A stretch of 64,000 nucleotides of DNA from positions 22,079,112-22,143,111 of the forward strand of contig NC_071624.1 in assembly GCF_014839835.1 (NCBI RefSeq), given 5' to 3'. This DNA comes from Dryobates pubescens. Its lineage: Eukaryota > Chordata > Aves > Piciformes > Picidae. Below, one piece after another: positions 1 to 9,133 of this stretch (within the stretch, counting starts at the first letter, position 1; each line of letters starts with the position of its first letter). Both the position numbers and the translations under genes were made by a program. Under the pieces are notes generated by a model. That model did no database searches. It was not told where the DNA came from and saw only the letters and a list, made by a program, of their open reading frames with translations.

Positions 1-2665
1 GGATCAGAACATTGAACAGAAGTATCCCCCTGGCTACGGCCTGGTCAGCAGTGACAACCTGAGGGACCTCTTGCATGCTCTCACAGTCGCTCTGCTGACT
101 TTCAAGTCCTTTTTAAGTGACAGAGTTGGCTCTGAGTTTCTGAACCTCTTGACCCTCAGACAATACCAGGTGCTGTCAGAAAATCTTCCCAGAACTAAGA
201 AGCTCTATGTGTATGGTCTGCCAGGCACAGGGAAAACAGTGGTGGCCCTGAAGATCATGCAGAAAATAAGACTCATGCTGCAGTGCTCACGAGAGGAAGT
301 TCTTTATATCTGTGAGACCAAGGGCCTGAGAGATTTTGTGCGGTAAGTATTTCCTCCAGGGACCCATTTCAACTTCCTGGTATTTCACCAGCACTTCTGA
401 CTAGCTGAGTGCTGATGAGTGTATGTGGGATGCTCTTTGATCCACCACCAGTACTGACCATTCTGGCATCATAGAATGCTTTGGTTAGGAAGGGGCCTTA
501 AATATCATCCAGTTCCACTGGTCCCCTAGACTGGGTTTCTCAGGGCCCCATCCAGGTTCACTTTGACCAGTTCCAGTCTTGGATCTTCCAATGGTTCTCT
601 GTGCAACCTATTCCAGTGCCTCAGCACCCTCCAGTACCTTATGTCCAATATAAATCCAGCTTTTTCCAGCTTGCATCCATTCTCCTTGTCCTGTCACCTG
701 CCTTTGTGAAAAGGCTACAGCTCTCCTATAGCCCCCTTCAAAAAGTGGGAGGCTGTTCTAATGTCTCTCTAAACCCTTCCCTTCTCTTGGGATAGGGACT
801 GCAGAGCTGACCCCAGGACTGCACATGGGGTCTCGGCATAGTGCAGCAGAGGGGCAGAATCCCCTCCCTGCCCCTGCTGCCTACACCGATTTGGATCAGC
901 AAGGAACAGGCTGGGGCTGGGCTGGCAATGCTCGGTGCCAGCTCATGTGCAGTTTTTTCTTCTCTCAGCACCCCCAAATCTTTCTCTACACAGCTGCTCT
1001 CCTGTCCTTGATCCCCAGCATGGATTGATACTGGGGGTTGCCTTCATCCAAGTGCAGGACCTTGCCCTTGGCTTTCTTCATCAGTTTGGCAACAGTCCAG
1101 GTCTCTAGCCTGTCCATGTCCCTTGGGATGGATTCCTTCCTAACCACACCACACAGATTGGTGTCATTGGCAAACGTGCTGAGGGTGCCTTGATCCCACC
1201 GGTGCTAGTACTGACCCCTGAGGTACCCCACACAGGACTTGTCTCCACTGAGACATTAATCATTACTCTGAGGGTGATCTCCAAGTCAGTCCTTATCCAC
1301 TGAGTGGTCCTCCCATCAAATCCATGCCTTTCCAATTTGGAGACCAGGATGTCATAGGACACAGCATCAAAGGCCTTGCAGAAGTCCAAGTAGATATCAG
1401 TTACCTTTCTATTGTCCATCAACACTGTTGTCCCATCATAGAAGGCCACCAGATCTTGACAGGCACAGTGGTGAGACTGAGTGGCTTGCAGTTCCCTGGG
1501 TCTGCCTTATATCCCTTTTGGACAAGAGAATAATTTCCCCTCTCCCAGTCAGTAAGATCTTCACCAGACTGCCATGACACCTCAGATATGGTGGACAGCA
1601 GCTTGGCAGCTGCATCCACCAGTTCCCTCAGGACCCAGGGGTGGATCCTCTCAGGTCCCATGGACTTGTGCACCTTCATTTTCCTTAGGGGGTGTTGAAG
1701 CTGAGCTTCACTTAGAGCGGCTATGCCCTTTGGTCCAACACCACAGCATTGTGAGCCCAGTGTGACAGATGTGCACATTGTTCTGATCAGTTATAAGCAG
1801 CAGCAAGCAGTTAGCAATGCAGAGGTGGTTTTTAATGCACTGGTGTCTCTCCTGCAGGCGGAAAACACTTTTCCAAGCTGTGACCAGAGAAGAGTTTTTG
1901 AAGGAGAGCTTCAGCACTGTGAAGCACATAATCATTGATGAAGCACAGAGTTTCCGAGATCAGGAAGGTGATTGGTATGGGAAAGCCTTGAGACTGACTT
2001 CATCACAAGAGCTCCCTGAGCCTGGCTTCCTCTGGATTTTCTTGGATTACTTACAGACAAGTCACAGCTTCCCAACTGGCCTTCCAGATGCAGCTCAGCA
2101 TGATCCTGTCGAGTCGCTGACCAATGTGGTTCGCAGTGCCAGCAGCATCTATGGCTATGTAAGAGACAGAATGAAAGAGATTGTAGAGCATCCCAGCCAG
2201 GGGATTCCCATCCCATGTCTGAGAAGCTTGGTAGAGAGGGCCACCTGTGCTCACCCTGTGACAGGCAGGTTAGAAATACAGCAGATAAGATTTACTGAAA
2301 CAAGTCAGTATGTGGCAGGACGCTGTAGAGAATACCTCAGGGAGGGCTACTCAGCGAAGGATATTGCTGTGCTGTTCTGCAGAGATACAGATGGACAGGC
2401 AAATGCCCACTGGAGCTTGCTGGCAGAAAGTTTAGGACTTAATTCAAGGATACCATTCCTGACACTGGAGAGCAGCTCCTGGAGGGAGCATGCCGTTATT
2501 GACAGCATCCAGAATTTTGCTGGCTTGGAGAGGAGCATTGTGTTTGGTATTATTCCTCCATCTGTGCAGGAAGAGGAAAAGCTTTTAACTAATCTCTTGG
2601 TCTGGATAGCATCCAGAGCAATTTCAGATCTGCACTTACTGTTCATGCAACGAAGCTCCTCGTGA
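1..2665 (+). CDS. SLFN-like: Schlafen copy A, group III SLFN, 3' part only
   Basis: Partial gene cut by the window start. Two exons are visible: 1-342 (the 3' half of the penultimate coding exon, donor GTAAGT at 343) and 1858-2665 (last exon, acceptor CTGCAG, stop TGA at 2663-2665). The first ends in split codon cg|g, which the second completes. The product is the C-terminal ATPase/helicase-like half of a long Schlafen: Walker A GLPGTGKT around 220-243, then Walker B IIIDEAQ and the DWYGKA and [11 protein letters not shown] stretches at the start of the last exon, and a C-terminal [10 protein letters not shown] motif typical of SLFN5/11/13. Group III Schlafens combine an N-terminal endoribonuclease core with this domain and act in replication stress and antiviral translation control. 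The visible part is open and nearly identical to copy B, apart from a cluster of changes at 1858-1885. Whether the missing 5' half is intact cannot be seen. Confidence 0.88.
471..1780 (-). mobile_element. CR1 LINE fragment in the last intron of copy A
   Basis: Antisense CR1. Its 3' end lies near 471 (imperfect AGAATGCTTTGG...GGAAGGGGCC lead) and reverse-transcriptase coding remnants lie upstream on the minus strand ([19 protein letters not shown] near 1690-1620, YLDFCKAFDAVSYDILVSKL near 1390-1330). The same element sits at the same place in copies B and C, so it predates the gene duplications. Confidence 0.8.
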
Positions 2666-3241
2666 TCGGGTCAGAGGCTGGAGATGTTTCCACTGCCTGA
2701 AACAGGAGGACATCCTTGTTCCTCTCTAAAAGCCCAGACATTCCTGGGGAGCTTCCCCAGCCCACATGAAATCAATTCTCAGTCAGTATATGTTAGAAGA
2801 GAACAGAATCATTTAGGCTAGAAAAGGCCTTTGAAGGTGATCAACCATTACCCAGCACTGCCAGGTCACCATTAAAGCCAAAGCCCCATGGTGCTACTGC
2901 TCAGCTGTCATGGCTTGAGTTGAAATGTGCTGCTGTTATTCAAGCCCATCCTGCCTCATGCCAGTGTCAAAAGGAAAGTGCTGGGTGCAGCAAAGTATTC
3001 TGGAGATCAGAGTGTAAGAGGGGAGGCTTCCTGCCCTGGTTGCTGCTTTCAGGCTGTTATGAATAACCAGTCAACTTTAGTTAATAACAACAATTATATT
3101 TTATGAATGGCAATAGAAGGCAAGCAAACAGCGCTGGGTGTGCGAGGAGTCTGTGCTCTACCAACAGGCACACCACACACAGCTTTGTTTGCCTTTATGT
3201 ACTCCATCCTCTAATACAGATTCATAACAGGCCAATGGATA
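2666..3241 (+). other. 3' flank of SLFN copy A
   Basis: Non-coding 3' UTR and flank. About 2798-2900 is a short CR1-like 3' end (AGAATCATTTAGGCTAGAAAAGG), also present after copies B and C. An AT-rich stretch from about 3053 (TGTTATGAATAACCAGTC) looks like the end of an LTR interrupted by the next CR1, but I could not define it. The AATAAA found in copy C at this alignment point is absent. Confidence 0.4.
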
Positions 3242-4012
3242 GCATTCAACAAGTCCAAGTGCCAGGGGCTGCACTTTGGCCACAGCAACCCCATGCAGAG
3301 CTACAGGCTGGGGTCAGAGTGGCTGGAAAGCTCCCAAACAGGGACCTGGGGTGCTGATTCACAGCTGCCTAAACATGAGCCAGCCCTGTGCCCAGGTGGC
3401 CAAGAAGGCTAATGGCATCCTGGCCTGCAGCAGGAACAGTGTGGCCAGCAGGAGCAGGGAGGTCATTGTGCCCCTGTACTCTGCATTGGTTAGGCCACAC
3501 CTTGAGTCCTGTGTCCAGTTATGGGCCCCTCAGTTTAGGAAGGACAGCGAAACTTTTGAACATGTCCAGAGAAGGGCAATAAGGCTGGGGAGAGGAATTG
3601 AGCACAGCCCTACGAGGAGAGGCTGAGGGAGCTGGGGTTGTTTAGCCTGCAGAAGAGGAGGCTCAGGGGTGACTTCATTGCCCTCTCCAACTCCCTGAAG
3701 GGAGGTTGTAGCCAGGTGGGGGTTGGTCTCTTCTCCCAGGCAGCCAGCACCAGAACAAGAGGACACAGCCTCAAGCTGTGCCAGGGGAAGTTTAGGCTCA
3801 AGGCGAGGAGAAAGTTCTTCACCAAGCGAGTCGTTCGCCATTGGAATGTGCTGCCCAGGGAGGTGGTGGAGTCCCCATCCCTGGCGGTGTTCAAGAGGGG
3901 ATTGGATGTGGCACTTGGTGCCATGGTCTAGTCGCGAGGTCTGTGCTGACAGGTTGGACTCAATGATCTTTGGGGTCTCTTCCAACCTTGGTGATACTGT
4001 GATAACTTTTCT
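3242..4012 (+). mobile_element. CR1 LINE, 3' part (copy A spacer)
   Basis: Sense CR1 3' ORF2 region: [54 protein letters not shown] and [20 protein letters not shown], interrupted by frameshifts. It ends in the usual GGTTGGACTCAATGATCTTTG and short tail repeats. Shared with the copy B spacer, absent after copy C. Confidence 0.9.
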
Positions 4013-5559
4013 AAGGCAAGGTGTATTTAATCAAACAAGTTCCTAGAAAGGGGCGGGGTTTATGCTAATCAATTCCTGGAATTGGATTCCTTCACCTGCA
4101 AGCCTGGGGGTCCTCCTGGTGGTCGTTAGTGACCAAATTATTTGTCTTCCCCAGCTGCCCTTAGGTTCACATTTTCATTCTTCCACATAGGAACATTTCA
4201 TAATACAGCCACTGAAGCTCAACTACAAATTACATAGAGATATACTTTGCAATTCCCTGCTCCTGGTTCCCATGTCAGAGCTTATACCAGTCAGCTGATT
4301 GACATGAATTGTTACTCCATCCATCACAAGGTTCCAGGTTCGTTGGCTCTGTTCTGCAGGGATGGGGCAGGGTGGGTGGGCCCTGGGCAGCTCGCTGGTT
4401 CTGTGCTTCATGCTGCTGCTTCCCTGCTTTTTGCTGAGCTGTTGCTGCAAATGGGCTAAGGTCCTTGTGCATTGCATTACCTCATTTGCTCACTAAGACT
4501 TTGGATCTCCACTCTTTCTCTCAACCCAGAGGGTTCATTTTCTGTTACTTTTCCCTCACCTCTCTGTTGGGGGGACACAGGCAGTTAACCTGTTACATAC
4601 CCCCACAGCTCCACACCTGCTGTGCCTGTGCTGTGAGGATCACTTCACACACTCAGTGTGATCAGAAATATTTTCATGCCCTTCCCCTGGAAATCACTGC
4701 TGAGTAAGGTTCTATTTTCATCTGCATAATCAACTCCAAGGTGATGACCAGCTGCTGTCTTTCCTTCTCATGCTGCTTGCTCTACAAAGGAGGTCCTTTC
4801 AGCACTCCCTCTTGAGCCAAACACTGTGCCCTGGTGTGACCCTCCCCTGTTAGTGCCACCTCCTTGGCATGGCCACTTTGCATCTTCCCTGGAGCAGGGC
4901 TGGGTAGTTAGCAAGTAGGTAAAATTAAGCCTCCAGTATGATGCAAGGCTGGGAGTTCCCTTAGGGTCTCCTTTGCTTAATAAAAGCAGGAGAGGAAGTC
5001 TGGGTGGAACAAGGCAATGACTCTGTTGACTTTGTCCTGCAGCCTCACACTTTGGCAGACAACTTCAGGCTGTTAGAAAGAGCAGAAATAAAAAAAAACC
5101 CCAATGCTTATTTTGAATTTTGCTGCCCAGAGGTTTTGGGGAGAAATGGTATTTTGTAACCATTTCATCCCTCCTTTTCATTACTTACACATTGGCTCTC
5201 CCTCCTCCCTCCAAGGTCCAGTGGCACACAGCCCAGTTTCCATGTGAGTGGAGATCCACTTTGCTACTTGCTTCCTCTAGCCTCTTCCCTTTAATCTTCA
5301 CTTCTTACATTGCATATAGTCACAGGAATGAAGTCCTGTCCAGCAGTGACATCCACAGATCAAAGACAGTTACAACACAGTAGAGTCTCTGTCCATCAGT
5401 TACATCTGCAGATCAGGGCCCATGGTTACATCTATGGAGTTTTCCCATCACGAACACAGCTGTAGCAGTGTCAGGAAAGCCATGATGGCTCACAGCCAGA
5501 AGGTGGTGGTCAACAGCTCAATGTCCAGATGGAAATGGAGGACCAGTGGTGTCCCCACA
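4013..5559. other. SLFN spacer, no gene seen
   Basis: Unique-looking, AT-richer spacer repeated after copy B (about 19,160-20,715); part of it (about 4420-5090) recurs after copy C (33,718-34,405). It contains possible polyadenylation signals AATAAA at 4979-4984 and near 5086. No open frame with coding character was found. Confidence 0.4.
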
Positions 5560-5830
5560 AGAGTCTGTACTGTTGAGTATCTTCAGCAGTGATACACTAA
5601 GGTCAAGGCACCCTCAGCAAGTTTGCAGATGACACCAACCTGAGTGGTGCAGTTGATACAGCTGAGGGATAAGATCCACCTGGAGAAGAGGGCATGTGTG
5701 AACCTCAGGAGATTCAAGGTCCTGCCCCTGGCTCAGGGCAACCCCCCGGTGATGCAGGGGCAGAGGATCTAGAGCTCCTAAGACACGTCACACATACGAG
5801 GACAACCCAGAAGCTCCTCTGGCTGCAAGC
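5560..5830 (+). mobile_element. old CR1 fragment (copy A spacer)
   Basis: Degraded sense CR1 ORF2 piece: the trace CCCTCAGCAAGTTTGCAGAT (LSKFADDTNLSG-like) is followed by the characteristic CTGGAGAAGAGGGCATGTGT region. Repeated in the copy B spacer. Confidence 0.6.
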
Positions 5831-7157
5831 TCGGCACTAAACCCAGGGCTGCAGTGGGATACACAAAGCCAGCCAAGAATTTCGACCACTCATTTCTCAA
5901 ATCCAGGTCTTTGTTTTCTTCTGGTATAAGAAATTACTAACACTCCTTGATATTTGTTTCTATAACTTCTTTAGGGTGCACCAAAAAGTTTCAAGCAGCA
6001 GCAAAGCTGTTGCCTCCAGATGAACTTAGCTTAAAACAGCTCAGAGAGAAGATTACGTGATCATGCCCTGGTCAGAGCAAAGACACAGTCCCAGCAATAC
6101 CAGTTCAGACTATACTTCACTCATCATTGCTGTGGGCAGGTGACTTTCCATTTCCATTCCATTCCACAGCTGGAGCTGGAGGAGGAAAACACACACAGAG
6201 ACACCTCCCCACCCCAACAAACAGACATTAACCTGGCTTCTGGGCTGATTCTGGCTTTCTCCAGGACAGGATTTGCAGTAGATTAACACTGTCCCTTGGA
6301 AGCTGAGGCAGGAGTGGCTGCTACAAAACTGAGAAGTCAAGCCCCAAGTTGCTCTTTCTATCTTCCTGCACCCACCTCTGCAGCACAGCAGCATGGAGGA
6401 GATGGCAGCTTGCCCCAGCAGCACAGATGAGGTCTCTCCAGAGCTGCAGGAGAGACAAAGCCATGTTGGTGACATGACACAGGCAAAACCTCTCCACTGC
6501 CTTTCCCAAACACCTTCAGCTAAGGCAGCAAACCACCTCTCCCTCCCCCTTCCCCACACACACCGGCAGCCCAGCAGGCAGGAGCACTGCCATCACTTAA
6601 GGCTGTGGCTCATCAGCCAGCCTGCAGCAGATAAAACCTTTGTGCTGCTCATCCATCAAGCAAGGCCTTGGTTCATCACCTCCTAGTGTTACAGATCCGA
6701 AGGGGATGAAGCACATTCAGCAGGGCAGCAAGGGAAGGGAAGAGGGTGCCATGCCCGACAGAACTGAGCTGGAGCCAGGGGAGGCTGCCCCAAAGCGCTC
6801 AGAGCTGGTACCAGGCAGAGCAAGAGGAACAAAACTCATCCCTGGAAATGTCGCTCGAGTCAGTGGCTCTCCAAGGCGCCAAAGGCTTCTTTGGATCCAA
6901 CCCCTCCCTCAGGCCACCCATTTGCAGCCTATTTGCCATCTCTCTCCCTACATTCTCACCCCAGGCCTCTGGCTGCTCTCGTCTCCGGTTCCTTCCTTCC
7001 CCTGTGTCCATGCATCTCCCTCAGCCCCAATGCCCTATCCGAGCCCTGCTCAGTTCCCTGCATCCCCCCAGCCTCTTAGACAATCTCCTCACCTCCAGTT
7101 CCCCCCTTCACCCATAGTCCTCAGCCTCAGAGGTCCTTCCTCTGCAGGTTCCCCCAC
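5831..7157. other. 5' flank of copy B, no gene seen
   Basis: Sequence shared with the 5' flank of copy C (about 20,990-22,290). One exon-like open stretch at 5975-6060 is described under findings. The long frame from about 6640 runs into the downstream minisatellite and is not credible as a gene. Confidence 0.35.
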
Positions 7158-7404
7158 TCCCTGCCCGGCTCTTCCCTGCCCGGCTCTTCCCTGCCCGGCT
7201 CTTCCCTGCCCGGCTCTTCCCTGCCCGGCTCTTCCCTGCCCGGCTCTTCCCTGCCCGGCTCTTCCCTGCCCGGCTCTTCCCTGCCCGGCTCTTCCCTGCC
7301 CGGCTCTTCCCTGCCCGGCTCTTCCCTGCCCGGCTCTTCCCTGCCCGGCTCTTCCCTGCCCGGCTCTTCCCTGCCCGGCTCTTCCCTGCCCGGCTCTTCC
7401 CTGC
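7158..7404 (+). repeat. 15-bp promoter-proximal minisatellite (copy B only)
   Basis: About 16 head-to-tail copies of CCCTGCCCGGCTCTT, almost without variation. It ends about 47 bp before the CCAAT box of the copy B promoter. The matching site upstream of copy C (about 22,290-22,340) has no array. Confidence 0.97.
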
Positions 7405-7708
7405 CGCGCCGAGGCGGAGTTGCCTTTGCCCCATCCCCGGCGGCCGACAGCCAATGGCAGCGCTCGGGGTGGGGCGGGTCGTGCCGCAGCCTTCCGCTAG
7501 GAGGAACGGCACGGGACGGGAGCGGGTCGTGCCGCGCCGCCGTATTGGTTTCAGTCTGATCTAAACCAGTACTGTTTAGTGCAGCTCAGCTCAGTCCGGC
7601 GGCACCGCTACAGTGAGCTCTGGGCTCTCACCCTTCCGTTCCTCAGCGACTTTGCTTTCACCCTCAGCCGAGCCGAGGTCTCTTTTCCAGCGGCAGACAC
7701 ATCTTGTA
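7405..7708 (+). promoter_or_regulatory. putative promoter and 5' UTR exon of SLFN copy B
   Basis: GC-rich block with a CCAAT box (CCAATGG at 7451-7457) conserved in the copy C promoter, followed by the shared CCTTCCGCTAGGAGG segment. A strong donor-like CTTGTAAGT near 7708 could end a non-coding first exon. The transcription start is inferred, not seen. Confidence 0.5.
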
Positions 7709-9044
7709 AGTACGGAGGGAGAAGCCGCATTCACGAGAGAAAAGCTTTTTAAGCCCCCCACATGCCTGTGGGCTTCACTGTGACTGTGTGCGGTACACAG
7801 AGAAGACGTCTGAGCGAAGGGGGAAGTCCTCATTCGCTGCTGCTGGGCACCTCCCGTGAAAACTTCAGCTGCGAAAAACACTAATTAGGGTTGTATTAGG
7901 GCAGGCCTGGGACACCAGAATGGAGTCTGAAGGGAGATGAAGAGAAGAAACACAAGGTTCAAGGTAAGGAAGGCGAGCAGTGCACGAACTCCTGCCGGGA
8001 GCTGAGCTGAGATCTCTTTGGGTACCGAAAATGTGGGATTTGAACTCTCTGATTGCAGTCTGGAGATGTCAGCGAGCCAGGCGTTCTCGTCGGCGCCGAC
8101 ATGCCTGGGAAAATCTTTCCGCAAGGCTTTGTGCATACCAAAGATGGTTTGGATGCAGCCTTATAAAGCACACTGAAGAGACGTTCCTTGCTTTTCCCGG
8201 AGTCATTAACATATTCATCAGCTTTCTGGGAACTCATTTCTAGATGCAGATGTGCGTGTGCACTCAGCTCTGGCTAACAAGTTATCAACTGTGGTTTCTC
8301 TCCTGTATTCTAATTGTTGTATTAACCTTCTCTCTTTCATATTGGTGTATAAAAGCTCTGCTTGTTTCCTTACCCTCTTCTGTTTCGTCTTCCACAACAC
8401 AAAATCGAAAACTCAAAAGCATTTTCATGTTGAACTTTGTACTCTGCATTTTTTGCTTCCATTGTTCCTTACATTGGAGTTATGTGTTGGCATATTCTCA
8501 TCAAAAGGTATTTAGCCTTCCTCCTTAGGGCATTTCAACAAACCCCACCTGACATGCTCCATCACCTTAGCTAATAATATAATGCAGTTCCCTTAGCCTG
8601 GTTGGGTGGGGGGAAGTGCAGCATAAAGCAGGGAAGCAGTAGCAGAAAGCAGAAATGCAGGGAACCAGCCCATTCCCATCTCTCTCACTGCCATTCCCAC
8701 AGGGAAGAGCCAACACCCAAACCTCAAACACAAAAGCAGCAACCGGAACAGGAAGTCTCTCATGTTGCAGTCTGAACTTTAATCCCCACACTACTTTGTT
8801 CCAGCCAGCACTTCCATTTGGAAGCTGGCATAAGGCAGGGTTCTTGCAAGTGTCACAACCACCTTCTGCAGCAGAGCTTCGAGCTTGCTGTCCTGCTTCC
8901 CAGCTTCTGGAACTGTGTCTGCAACTGTGCAGCTTCAGTGGGACAGCAGCTTTCCCAACTGAGCCAGCCATGGTGGGTGTGAAGGTTGGAAGTTGGGGAA
9001 TTTCTTCTCACCTGCTTTTTGTAATTGCCTCTTTCCTCTGGCAG
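7709..9044 (+). other. 5' intron region of copy B
   Basis: No protein-coding exon recognised. From about 8150 (TTATAAAGCAC) it matches sequence that lies directly after the copy C first exon (about 22,580). The stretch of about 0.5 kb before that is missing in copy C. A polypyrimidine tract and CAG at about 9035-9044 mark the acceptor of the exon holding the presumed start codon. Confidence 0.35.
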
Positions 9045-9133
9045 GCTTTGGCCAGAAGAGAAGTGCCAGGGGGAGGCAAGGAGTAGCCCTGCAGGGTTGG
9101 GTTCCCAGCACTGCTGGTGCTTCATCAGAGGAA

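Noticed and set aside
1-2665. Copy A as a 5'-truncated pseudogene
   Set aside because: It is cut by the window edge, not by a lesion; both visible exons are open with good splice sites.
3053-3241. Possible LTR end (TGTTATGAATAACCAG...) broken by the CR1 at 3242
   Set aside because: Only one end is visible and no partner LTR or duplication was found; left as spacer.
7158-7404. CRISPR-like regular array
   Set aside because: Units are contiguous 15-mers with no spacers, in a vertebrate genome.
6640-7512. Long frames over the 15-bp array, both strands (Leu-Pro-Cys and Gly-Lys-Ser-Arg-Ala repeats)
   Set aside because: A 15-bp unit has no stop in several frames, so long ORFs arise automatically; no conserved start or domain.
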